Positions 1-6,816 of a stretch of 34,335 nt of DNA are shown one piece after another (positions within the stretch are counted from its first letter, which is position 1; the number at the start of each line of letters is the position of its first letter). The notes beneath the pieces are model-generated. The model worked only from the letters and a program-made list of their open reading frames with translations. It was not told the DNA's origin and made no database searches. The position numbers and the translations under genes are program-made. The stretch comes from SM23-28-2 sp964512285 (lineage in GTDB: Bacteria; Chloroflexota; Dehalococcoidia; SM23-28-2). The stretch covers positions 1 through 34,335 of the forward strand of contig CAZEJO010000017.1 in assembly GCA_964512285.1 (NCBI GenBank), read 5' to 3'.

Positions 1-1
1 G

Positions 2-61
2 TACGAGGTGGCTCAGCGCATCCTCGATCGGGTGGTCGAACTTCTGGCCAAGAGCTCCTGA
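2..61 (+). CDS. C-terminal end of an unidentified protein (cut by window edge)
   Basis: An open frame runs from the window edge to a TGA at 59-61 and encodes 19 residues ending in a plausible amphipathic helix (YEVAQRILDRVVELLAKSS). It is too short to assign a family. Support for a real gene end is indirect. A hairpin followed by T residues lies at 315-334, and the sequence between the stop codon and that hairpin is occupied by a mobile element whose flanking repeat overlaps this stop codon. Confidence 0.4.
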   Translation, partial: YEVAQRILDRVVELLAKSS

Positions 62-119
62 GACAGAAGGTGTAGTGTTTCAGTCTAGATGATAGACGGA
101 GGGTCACGCCGTCTCGAGC

Positions 120-176
120 CGCTCATCCTGAGCTTGTCGCTGGGCGAGCGGGGGCTCATGGTTCGACAGGCTCCCC
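120..176. repeat. REP-like inverted pair inside element copy 1
   Basis: Two inverted copies of a core related to GCTCATCCTGAGCTTGTCG lie about 15 bases apart, at 120-142 and 154-176. The same core recurs at 1782-1843, 4543-4570, 15016-15082 and, shortened, inside purM at 23421-23444. Confidence 0.7.
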
Positions 177-184
177 ATGCGCGG

Positions 185-250
185 ACCATAGATCCACCAT
201 GAGCGGACCATAGACCCACCGTGAGGGGAACATAGACCCACCATGAGCGG
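185..250. repeat. Three 22-bp tandem repeats
   Basis: Three head-to-tail units of the form accatagacccaccatgagc plus gg lie at 185-206, 207-228 and 229-250, differing at a few positions. The last bases (ccatgagcgg) match the outer part of the REP core, so the array probably grew by local duplication of a REP end. No unique spacers separate the units, so this is not a CRISPR array. Confidence 0.75.
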
Positions 251-314
251 CTCTAGCTGGAAGGTCGCGACCCCATGATTTCTCAGGTGTCTTGAAACAC
301 CACGCTCGTGAGGC

Positions 315-334
315 GAAGGGGCCCTTCCGTTTTT
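315..334 (+). terminator. Candidate intrinsic terminator
   Basis: GAAGGG at 315-320 pairs with CCCTTC at 322-327 and is followed by CG and TTTTT at 330-334. It lies 250 bases beyond the stop codon at 61, but only about 10 bases beyond if the mobile element and one direct repeat are removed. It probably terminated the upstream gene before the insertion. The effective stem is about 5 bp once a loop is allowed, so efficiency is uncertain. Confidence 0.5.
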
Positions 335-359
335 GCACACACTGCGGAGGTAGCTGACT

Positions 360-1193
360 ATGGCCTATCAAACCATACTGTACGAGAAAGCGGGGAGGAT
401 CGCCAGGATAGTCCTCAACCGGCCGGAGCGTCTCAACGCGATCAGCCTCGACATGCCCGACGAGCTCGAGCGGGCGGTTGCCGAGGCCAACGCGGACGGC
501 GACGTGCGGGCGATCATCCTGAAGGGAGCCGGACGGGCCTTCTGCGCCGGCTTCGACCTGTCGCCCGGGCTGTTGACGGGGCCGCCGATGGGGAAGTGGG
601 ACCCGACCGAGGACTACATGCTCGCGACGCGCATCGCTGGCAAGTTCATGAGCTTGTGGTACAGTCGCAAGCCGACGATCGCGCAGGTGCACGGCTGGTG
701 CGTGGCGGGCGGCACGGACATGGTGCTGTGCAGCGACATCATCATCGCCGCCGAGGACGCCCAGATCGGCTATGCGCCGGCGCGCATCTGGGGCTCGCCG
801 CTGACGGCGATGTGGGCGTACCGGCTGAGCGCGGAGCAGGCCAAGCGCCATCTCCTGACGGGCGACGCCATGGACGGCAAGACGGCGGAGCGCATCGGGC
901 TGATCTACAAGGCGGTGCCCGCCGACCGGCTGGAGGAGGAGGTGGAGGGCCTGGCGCAGCGGATGGCCAACATCCCCGTGTCGCAGCTTGCGTCCATGAA
1001 GCTGCTGGTGAATCAGGCCTACGAGAACATGGGCCTGCACACGACGCAGATGCTGGGCTGCATCTTCGATGGCTGGATGCGCCACACGCCGGATGGGGTG
1101 GCTTGGCGGCGACTGATCGACGAGAAGGGGATTCGGGCCGCCATCGACGCCAGGGACGGGCCGTTCGGGGACTACAGCGCGGGCAAGCGGTAG
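360..1193 (+). CDS. Crotonase-superfamily protein (enoyl-CoA hydratase/isomerase-like), atypical active site
   Basis: This 277-residue protein has the crotonase fold: NRPERLNAI near residues 20-28, the first oxyanion-hole segment GRAFCAGFDLS at 58-68, and the second, HGWCVAGGTDMVL, at 111-123. Acyl-CoA substrates in fatty-acid or xenobiotic degradation are the family norm. In classical hydratases two glutamates activate water. Here the first aligns with Asp120 (GGTD instead of GGCE) and the second falls in a divergent segment (AQIGYAPARIWGSP) around Pro140 with no glutamate. It may therefore be an isomerase, thioesterase or decarboxylase rather than a hydratase. The ATG is preceded by GGAGG at 346-350 with 9-base spacing. 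The downstream gene starts 17 bases after the stop, suggesting co-transcription. Confidence 0.85.
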   Translation: MAYQTILYEKAGRIARIVLNRPERLNAISLDMPDELERAVAEANADGDVRAIILKGAGRAFCAGFDLSPGLLTGPPMGKWDPTEDYMLATRIAGKFMSLWYSRKPTIAQVHGWCVAGGTDMVLCSDIIIAAEDAQIGYAPARIWGSPLTAMWAYRLSAEQAKRHLLTGDAMDGKTAERIGLIYKAVPADRLEEEVEGLAQRMANIPVSQLASMKLLVNQAYENMGLHTTQMLGCIFDGWMRHTPDGVAWRRLIDEKGIRAAIDARDGPFGDYSAGKR

Positions 1194-1210
1194 GGGGAAG
1201 GAGAAAAGCC

Positions 1211-1762
1211 GTGCGGGCGCTGGTCGTTTGGCTCTCGCTCATCGGGGCGCTGGCAGCCTTGGGGACGGTGGCCGCGCGGGCACAAGTCGAGCCCAGCATC
1301 AGCGTTTCGCCAGAAGAGGGGCTGGCGGGGACGGCTATTACCGTCAGTGGCTTAGGCTTCGCCCCGGGAGATACAGTCTACATCGGGGTTTTCCCAGTGA
1401 CGGGAATCCCCGGTGGTCACGGGACTGCGCCACTAGCGACCGCTACCGTGGATGCCGAGGGTGAGTTTCATGTTGCCGCTGTGATTCCGCCAGCAGGGTT
1501 CGAGAACTGGGCTCAAATATACCGTGAGTATGAGGTGATGGCTTACGCGCAGAGCTTCGGCAGCCGGACCAGCGAGACGGTCGAGGCGGCACCCAAGGCC
1601 ATCTTCACTCTCACCTCGAGTTTCCTACCGCCAAGCGGTGTGGGAGCAGGCGTGGTTGAGGGGGAAGGCGTGCGTGCTTGGGCGTTGGCAGCCATCGGCC
1701 TGGCCACCGCGCTCAGCGGTGCTGCAGCAGTCGTGTTCGTGACCACGCGGCGGAGGGGGTAA
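1211..1762 (+). CDS. Secreted or membrane-anchored protein with Ig-like (IPT/TIG-type) domain
   Basis: GTG start with AAGGAG at 1198-1203; 183 residues. A signal peptide (hydrophobic residues about 4-23, ending near AARAQ) is followed by a beta-rich segment opening SISVSPEEGLAGTAITVSG, which resembles the start of IPT/TIG-like extracellular domains. A C-terminal hydrophobic helix (about 155-177) ends in a basic tail (TTRRRG), which is typical of a protein anchored with its domain outside the cell. No catalytic motif is visible and no specific function can be given. It follows the crotonase gene closely, but a functional link is not evident. An upstream in-frame extension reaching about 308 overlaps the crotonase gene and is not credible. 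Confidence 0.75.
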   Translation: MRALVVWLSLIGALAALGTVAARAQVEPSISVSPEEGLAGTAITVSGLGFAPGDTVYIGVFPVTGIPGGHGTAPLATATVDAEGEFHVAAVIPPAGFENWAQIYREYEVMAYAQSFGSRTSETVEAAPKAIFTLTSSFLPPSGVGAGVVEGEGVRAWALAAIGLATALSGAAAVVFVTTRRRG

Positions 1763-1779
1763 GCGCAGCCCCTTCTAGG

Positions 1780-1846
1780 CCGCTCATCCTGAGCTTGTCG
1801 AAGGAGGAGCGGGGGCTCATGGTTCGACAGGCTCACCATGAGCGGC
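1780..1846. repeat. REP-like inverted pair between convergent genes
   Basis: Arm GCTCATCCTGAGCTTGTCG starts at 1782 and the inverted arm ends at 1843. The second arm is itself a hairpin (GCTCATGG at 1815-1822 pairing with CCATGAGC at 1836-1843). It sits between two convergent genes, a common REP position, and may act as a bidirectional transcript end. Confidence 0.75.
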
Positions 1847-1874
1847 GGGAGACGGGCTGGCTTGGCGGCGGGCC

Positions 1875-2839
1875 CTAGCGGGTCATCTTGCGGGTGAAGG
1901 TGACCAGGAAGAGGGCGATCATGAACACGCCGAGAAACGACTCTCCCGCGCCGAGAAAGCGGCCAGCCCAGCCCTGGGGATCGGGCGCCCAGTGGCCGTA
2001 GCCGAGCGCTGGAAAGGACACGGCGCTGTAGTAGAGGGCGCTCCAGAAGCCGCCGGTAAGCACTCCAGGTAGCACAAGTAGGCAAACGCCAGGCCGAAGA
2101 CGACGGCGGCGGCCCAGGCGACCACCCAGATCGGTCGCTCGCCGTAGCCGTAGAGGAACCGCAGGGCGTTGAGGGCCAGCGCGCTCGGGCGGTGAAGTAC
2201 AAACTGGGCCAGCTTCCGGCGGGCCTCCATCTCTCGGTAGTGGAACTCCCCGGCGACATCGTACATGCCGGCCTCCGTATGCCATTGCTTGAGGGCCGTA
2301 TAGCCTAGGGCGGCCCACCAGAGCTCGCCGGCCATCTCGTCCCCGAGCACGTAGTCTCCCCAGTCCACGTCCACCAGAATCATGCCTCGTAGTCTGGCTC
2401 CCGCCAGGTAGGCCCCACGCAAGTCGGTCTGAACGAGCTCGGCGCGCTCGAGGTCGACTCTGTCGAGTTCAGCGCCTCGAAGGTCGGTCTGGAGCAGGTA
2501 GGATTCCTGAAGCTTGGCGCCGCCCAGCTCGGCACCCTGGAGGTCTGCCTCATAGAGGTTGACTCGCTGGAGGTTAGCCTGCCAGAGGTCGGCTTTGCGG
2601 AAGTCGGCCTGCGAGAGATCGGCTCCCTCGAGGTTGGCCTTCCTCAGGTTGGCTCCGTCGAGGGTAGCGTTCCGGAGGTCGGCTCCGTGAAGGTCAACCT
2701 CGCTGAGGTTGGCCTTTTCTAGGTTCGCCTCGCGGAGGTCCAGGCCCTCGGGTCCGCCGTGCTCCTCTATCAGGCGCAGCACATCGTCGCGGGTAAGGCG
2801 CTTTCCGGCGTGCGGGGGAGGAGCCTCGGTCTCGTCCAT
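1875..2839 (-). pseudogene. Pentapeptide-repeat ion-channel protein, frameshifted
   Basis: Start at 2839 (MDETEAPPPH). About 22 consecutive A(D/N)Lxx pentapeptide repeats cover roughly residues 33-150 and form a right-handed beta-helix. A connecting region with a membrane helix (WVVAWAAAVVFGLAFAYLC) follows. The frame then breaks at about 2063-2070: the original frame continues into nonsense, while the -1 frame carries a pore loop and selectivity-filter-like ALGYGHW and a last membrane helix (FLGVFMIALFLVTFTRKMTR, stop at 1875). Together these make a two-helix potassium-channel-like module fused to pentapeptide repeats, a known architecture. No slippery heptamer is present at the break, so a one-base deletion in the genome or assembly is likelier than programmed frameshifting. 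It starts 15 bases after the aminopeptidase gene and is probably co-transcribed with it. Confidence 0.75.
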
Positions 2840-2854
2840 GGTGTGGCCGCGCCT

Positions 2855-4396
2855 CTACTTGCGCCGCCGTCTAGCGGGGGCTCTGGGCTGCTTCTCCGCC
2901 GCCAGGGCCAGCACCAGGTTCACCAGCGTGCGCGTGGGGGTGCCGGTGGCGCCCTTGACGAAGGCGCCCTTGTCCCTATCGACGCTGTCGGTGCCGGCCA
3001 TGTCGAGGTGGACCCAGGGGGTGTCGCCCACGAAGTCGGCCAGGAAGAGGGCGGCGGTGATGGCGCCGCCTTCGCCACGCCTGCCGACGTTCTTGATGTC
3101 GGCGACGTCGCTCTTGATGTGCTCCTTGTACTCGTCGTAGAGGGGGAACTGCCAGAACTTCTCGCCGGCCGTCTCGCCGGCGGCGATGACCTTCTGGCAT
3201 AGCTCCTGGTTGTTGGACATGCAGCCGGTGGCACCCTTGCCGATGGCGATGATCATCGCGCCGGTGAGGGTGGCGACGTCGACGATGGGCGAGAGGCCCT
3301 GCTGGCGGGCGTAGGCGATGGCGTCGGCGAGGACGAGGCGACCCTCGGCGTCGGTGTTGACGACCTCGATGGTCTTGCCGTCCATCGCCCGCACGACGTC
3401 GCCGGGCTTGGTGGCCGAGCCGGAGGGCATGTTCTCGGTGGCGGGCACGACGGCGGTGACGTTGATCCGGGGCTTGAGCTTGCCGATGGCCCACATGGCG
3501 GCGATGACGGTTGCCCCGCCGGACATGTCGCGCTTCATGGCCTGCATGCCGGCCGAGGGCTTGATCGAGATGCCGCCGGAGTCGAAGGTGATGCCCTTGC
3601 CCAGCAGTCCGAGCGTCGCCTTGCGGCGGGGGGCGCCGCGGTAGCGCAGGACGATGAACTTGGGGGGCTGAGTGCTACCAGCGGCCACGCCGAGCAGGGC
3701 GCCCATGCCCAGCTTCTCCATCTGCTTGCGCTCCAGGACCTCGCACTCGAGGCCGGCGTCCTGGGCGGCGGCCAGGGCCTGCTCGGCCATGATGGCGGGG
3801 GTGAGGCAGTTGGCGGGCTCGTTGGCCATATCGCGGGCGCGATTGGCCGCCTCGGCCAGGGTGCGGCCGGTGGCCACGCCGCGGCGGAGGGCGGCAGCCT
3901 TCGTGCGGTCGGACTCCACCAGGGAGAGGGCATCGATCTCCCGCTCGTTTTCATTCTTCTTCTTGTGTTTGGTGAAGCGGTAGAGGCCCATCACGGCGCC
4001 CTCGGCGATGGCCTGGGCGCACTGCTGGGGGTCGAGGCCGCCGACGCCGGCGCCATGCACGACGGTGGCGACTGTGCTGGCACCCACGCGTCGCAGGTAG
4101 CGCAGGGCGGTGGCGGTGATGTCGCGCGCCTTGTCCAGCTTGAAGGCGTCTTGCTTGCCCAGGCCGACCACCAGCACACGCGGGGAGGTCAGGCGGTCGA
4201 GGGTGTGGATGAGGGTGAGCTCGTTGAACTTGCCCTTGATCTCCCCTTCCTTGATGAGCTGGCTGATGGCGCCGCCCAGGGCCTTGTCGACAGCGCCGGT
4301 GGCGCCGCCGGGCTTCTTCACCCCCTCGAACAGGTTGACCACGATGGCTCTGGCCGGGTGCTGGCCGATATCCCCCACTTCGACTTTGATCTGCAT
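2855..4396 (-). CDS. pepA: Leucyl (cytosol) aminopeptidase, M17 family
   Basis: This 513-residue protein is close to the usual M17 length. It removes N-terminal residues from peptides in the cytoplasm using two metal ions. Diagnostic segments are GKGITFDSGGISIKPS (about residues 267-282), supplying the catalytic lysine and a metal-binding aspartate, and the signature NTDAEGRL (347-354). The C-terminus is basic (APARRRRK). The start MQIKVEVGD at 4396 is chosen because AAGGAG lies 8 bases upstream; a longer frame to 4462 has no such site. A good promoter lies at 4445-4473. The pentapeptide channel gene follows after 15 bases. Confidence 0.93.
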   Translation of the reverse strand: MQIKVEVGDIGQHPARAIVVNLFEGVKKPGGATGAVDKALGGAISQLIKEGEIKGKFNELTLIHTLDRLTSPRVLVVGLGKQDAFKLDKARDITATALRYLRRVGASTVATVVHGAGVGGLDPQQCAQAIAEGAVMGLYRFTKHKKKNENEREIDALSLVESDRTKAAALRRGVATGRTLAEAANRARDMANEPANCLTPAIMAEQALAAAQDAGLECEVLERKQMEKLGMGALLGVAAGSTQPPKFIVLRYRGAPRRKATLGLLGKGITFDSGGISIKPSAGMQAMKRDMSGGATVIAAMWAIGKLKPRINVTAVVPATENMPSGSATKPGDVVRAMDGKTIEVVNTDAEGRLVLADAIAYARQQGLSPIVDVATLTGAMIIAIGKGATGCMSNNQELCQKVIAAGETAGEKFWQFPLYDEYKEHIKSDVADIKNVGRRGEGGAITAALFLADFVGDTPWVHLDMAGTDSVDRDKGAFVKGATGTPTRTLVNLVLALAAEKQPRAPARRRRK

Positions 4397-4444
4397 GATG
4401 GACACTCCTTGGGCAGCTTGAAAAAGGCGTCGGGTCGTAGGGGA

Positions 4445-4473
4445 ATCATAGCGAAAACGCATGTGGGCAGCAA
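4445..4473 (-). promoter_or_regulatory. Sigma-70-type promoter for pepA
   Basis: On the minus strand, TTGCTG (4468-4473) and TATGAT (4445-4450) are separated by exactly 17 bases, about 50 bases upstream of the pepA start. Confidence 0.6.
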
Positions 4474-4490
4474 TGGGAGGAAATGATAGG

Positions 4491-4505
4491 GGGCATTGCC
4501 AAATC
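4491..4505. repeat. Left flanking direct repeat of element copy 2
   Basis: gggcattgccaaatc is identical to 4670-4684. The two copies bracket the element closely, as a target-site duplication would. Confidence 0.65.
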
Positions 4506-4507
4506 GT

Positions 4508-4668
4508 GTGGTGCTTCAGTCTAGGGGAAAGATGAGCGGGGGCGCATGGTTCGACAGGCTCACCATGAGCGGCCCACGAAGGGAGGCTGGGACATATCGA
4601 CGGCAGGCGTTAGGATTGACACTTAGGAAGTCGTGGACCATGATCTCTCACATGTCTTGAAGCACCAC
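4508..4668. mobile_element. MITE-like element, copy 2, with perfect inverted ends and 15-bp flanking repeats
   Basis: A perfect 11-bp terminal inverted repeat, GTGGTGCTTCA, lies at 4508-4518 with its complement at 4658-4668. The 161-bp element has no coding capacity. It contains a REP hairpin at about 4543-4570 and is bracketed by identical 15-bp direct repeats (4491-4505, 4670-4684). Its right end matches that of copy 1 over about 30 bases, and its left end shares TTCAGTCTAG. It sits between divergent pepA and PAP2 promoters. Mobility is inferred from structure; no transposase is present in the window. Confidence 0.65.
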
Positions 4669-4669
4669 A

Positions 4670-4684
4670 GGGCATTGCCAAATC
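4670..4684. repeat. Right flanking direct repeat of element copy 2
   Basis: Identical to 4491-4505. Its TTGCCA (4675-4680) doubles as the -35 element of the downstream promoter. Confidence 0.65.
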
Positions 4685-4703
4685 CTCAGGGGCGTGCTTA
4701 AAT
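4675..4703 (+). promoter_or_regulatory. Promoter for the tandem PAP2 genes
   Basis: TTGCCA (4675-4680), 17 bases, then TTAAAT (4698-4703) preceded by TGC as in an extended -10. The -35 half lies inside the right direct repeat of the mobile element. Confidence 0.5.
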
Positions 4704-4734
4704 TAAGGCAGGTCAAGGGAGGGGAAGCTGAATC

Positions 4735-5541
4735 GTGGCTGAACGCGTGGTTCCGACGATTACGCGGGCTGTCCGCTTCGTCAACAAGGTTGGCGTCGTA
4801 GAACTCCTCATAATGGGCGTGGCCTACATCTTCTACGAGCTGGTGCGGGGTGCTGCGGTAGAGCGAACGGTTGAGGCTACGTCCCGCGCCATCCGCATCA
4901 TGGAGTTCGAGCAGCGCCTGGGCTTGTGGGCTTGGGAAGGCAAGATGCAGGCCTGGGTCGTGTCTAGCGATTTGCTGGTATATCTTTTCAACGCCATCTA
5001 CATATATGGTTACCTTCCACTCATCGTGGGTGTGGGGGTTTGGCTGTTCTTCTTCCACCGCCAACGCTATGTGCTCCTGCGCAACGCTTTCCTCATTTCG
5101 GGAGGCATCGGTCTGATCATCTTCAACCTGTTGCCTACAGCGCCGCCACGGCTTCTCCCCTGGCCTCTGAGCGACCAGGTGGTGGACACCATGTCGGCCT
5201 TTTCCAGGATCCACTACGACATGAATCCGGCGACTTTTGTGAACCACTACGCGGCCATACCCAGTTTCCACTTCGGCTGGATTTTGCTCCTGGGCATTGG
5301 CGTTGTCTGGACGATGCGAAACTTCTTCGGAATAGCCTTCGGGGTGGCAATGCCCGTGGCGATGTTCGTGGCGGTGGTGGTTACTGGCAATCATTTCATC
5401 ATCGATGTCCTGGCCGGCACAGTGGTGGCCCTGATAGGCCTGGCCCTCGCTCTTCTTCTCCAGCGCTATGGCCAGCGACTGTGGCGGTTGATCCTCCCCG
5501 ATCGTATCTTTAAGCACCTGGCTGGGTCGCCTGGGGTTTAG
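4735..5541 (+). CDS. PAP2-family membrane protein (Aur1/inositolphosphotransferase-like), copy 1
   Basis: This 268-residue polytopic membrane protein has about six hydrophobic helices. The PAP2 phosphatase-type active site is seen as IPSFHFGW (about residues 178-185, the PSxH motif) and VTGNHFIIDVLAG (about 218-230, with the histidine and aspartate of the third motif). The Asn-His-x3-Asp arrangement is nearer the Aur1-type phosphotransferase branch than classical phosphatidate phosphatases, so headgroup transfer or removal on a lipid is likely. The substrate cannot be read from sequence. GTG start with GGAGG at 4719-4723. A close paralogue follows after 25 bases, so the pair is a tandem duplication. 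Confidence 0.85.
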   Translation: MAERVVPTITRAVRFVNKVGVVELLIMGVAYIFYELVRGAAVERTVEATSRAIRIMEFEQRLGLWAWEGKMQAWVVSSDLLVYLFNAIYIYGYLPLIVGVGVWLFFFHRQRYVLLRNAFLISGGIGLIIFNLLPTAPPRLLPWPLSDQVVDTMSAFSRIHYDMNPATFVNHYAAIPSFHFGWILLLGIGVVWTMRNFFGIAFGVAMPVAMFVAVVVTGNHFIIDVLAGTVVALIGLALALLLQRYGQRLWRLILPDRIFKHLAGSPGV

Positions 5542-5566
5542 TCAGGTAGGCTGCTAAAGCCTCGCT

Positions 5567-6436
5567 GTGGAGGGAGAAAAGAGCACACAGGGGGCGCTTG
5601 TTGCCCTGTTGCGACAAGTGATACGACGCATTGGCCGGCGCGACCTTCTGGAGGCCGCGCTGGTTGCTTTGGCTTTCCTCCTCTACTTCTTGGTGCGGGG
5701 CTCCGTTATCGACCGGCCGCACGACGCCTTCCAGAATGCCCTAGACGTCATTGATGCGCAGAAGTGGCTGGGCATCTTCTGGGAGCCGGACATGCAGGAC
5801 TGGATAATAGACAATAGGTTCCTGGTCCAGGCATCGAACTACGTCTACTTCTGGCTGCATTTCCCCCTGATCATCGTCTTCGGTCTGGTTTTGTATGTCG
5901 CAGACAGGCACAAGTACACTGTTATGCGCGATGCTTTTCTGGCTTCGGGAGCTGTATCGCTGATCATCTACGGTCTCTACCCCGTGGCGCCTCCCCGCCT
6001 CCTGCTGGGGCTGGCAGAAGAGTTCAAGGTTGTCCTCGATGCCGATTTGCAGTCCTTTGTGGACACCATGAACGTCCATCTGGGATACGGCTACCAGGCC
6101 CAGTCGATGCAGCCGTTCGTTAACCCCTATGCGGCGATGCCCAGCCTCCACTTCGGCTGGGATTTCCTTCTGGGCATTGGGATCATCTGGGCATTCCGGC
6201 GTTATCCGTTCGTCTGGCCGCTGGGCGTCGCTCTGCCGGTGATGCAGCTCTTGGCCATCGTGGTCACTGCCAATCACTACTTCCTCGACGCGTTTGCCGG
6301 CATGGGGGTTGCCCTCCTTGGCCTGGCCATCGCAGTGGCCCTGCAACGCTGGGCCTATGCTCCCCTGGGGAGGTTGGTCAGACGCCTGCCTTGGGTGGGG
6401 GGTTCCGAGGAGGAGCAAGGGCGCTCGCCGGTCTAG
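5567..6436 (+). CDS. PAP2-family membrane protein (Aur1/inositolphosphotransferase-like), copy 2
   Basis: Paralogue of the preceding gene, 289 residues, with the same arrangement: an N-terminal helix ending FLVRGS, a second motif MPSLHFGW (about residues 189-196) and a third motif VTANHYFLDAFAG (about 228-240). It has about 20 more residues in the loop before the second motif. The GTG start at 5567 is uncertain because no convincing ribosome binding site precedes it; TTG codons near 5599 are alternatives, though the first membrane helix is intact either way. No promoter is seen in the 25-base gap, so it is probably co-transcribed with copy 1. The two may act on different lipids or form a pair. 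Confidence 0.83.
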   Translation: MEGEKSTQGALVALLRQVIRRIGRRDLLEAALVALAFLLYFLVRGSVIDRPHDAFQNALDVIDAQKWLGIFWEPDMQDWIIDNRFLVQASNYVYFWLHFPLIIVFGLVLYVADRHKYTVMRDAFLASGAVSLIIYGLYPVAPPRLLLGLAEEFKVVLDADLQSFVDTMNVHLGYGYQAQSMQPFVNPYAAMPSLHFGWDFLLGIGIIWAFRRYPFVWPLGVALPVMQLLAIVVTANHYFLDAFAGMGVALLGLAIAVALQRWAYAPLGRLVRRLPWVGGSEEEQGRSPV

Positions 6437-6474
6437 TAAGGCGCTGGGGAACTGGCCTCCAGGCTCGGGGGTTC

Positions 6475-6807
6475 TTAGTCCCAGTGGCGGTAGGCGGGCA
6501 GGGGCCTGAGTGCTGCATAGACCTCCACCGAGACCTCGCTGGCGTGGGAGAGCCAGGGCTCCCAGTCCTGGCGGGCCTGGTTGGCCTCCTTGCTGGAGAG
6601 GGCCTTCTGGATGATGGTCTCATTGGAGAACGTGAAGACAGCCATCCAGTTGGGGCCGGGGCGGGAGGAGCGAACGCGGAAGCCGGCGGTGATGCCTGGG
6701 ATCTTGAACATGTGGCGGAGGTGCACCTTCAGATACCAACGCTCGAACTCCGGCAGGATCTCCGGGTTAATGTGGGCCTGGATCACCAAGAGAGGCTTAT
6801 CACCCAC
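6475..6807 (-). CDS. Small protein of probable dimeric alpha/beta-barrel fold
   Basis: 110 residues, GTG start. The sequence opens with a beta strand (KPLLVIQAHI), a helix containing EFERWYLKVHLRHMFKIPGI and a strand NWMAVFTFSN. This resembles EthD/antibiotic-biosynthesis-monooxygenase-type ferredoxin-like proteins, in which 'WY..HLPHM..VPG' is a recurrent pattern. No enzyme activity can be assigned. It begins 9 bases after the P-loop kinase gene and is the last gene of the degV-kinase operon. Confidence 0.7.
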   Translation of the reverse strand: MGDKPLLVIQAHINPEILPEFERWYLKVHLRHMFKIPGITAGFRVRSSRPGPNWMAVFTFSNETIIQKALSSKEANQARQDWEPWLSHASEVSVEVYAALRPLPAYRHWD

Positions 6808-6816
6808 TGGGAGACC

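Larger units (their letters stand above)
72..303. mobile_element. MITE-like element, copy 1, carrying REP sequence
   Basis: The ends form a terminal inverted repeat: GTAGTGTTTCA at 72-82 and the complement of GTGGTGTTTCA at 293-303, 10 of 11 bases matching. Both ends resemble those of the element at 4508-4668, and homology extends about 30 bases inward at the right end. The flanks form an imperfect direct repeat (gctcctgagacagaagg at 54-70, gctcgtgaggcgaagg at 304-319), compatible with a long target duplication. Inside are a REP-type inverted pair (about 120-176) and three 22-bp tandem units. No coding capacity is seen, so any movement would need a transposase supplied from elsewhere. The mobile-element reading is inference. 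Confidence 0.6.

Noticed and set aside
185..250. CRISPR-like array
   Set aside because: Units are contiguous with no spacers and no cas genes are present.
308..1762. A 484-codon open frame covering the crotonase gene
   Set aside because: Its first two thirds are an out-of-phase reading of the crotonase; only the part from 1211 has a signal peptide, a domain-like sequence and a ribosome binding site.
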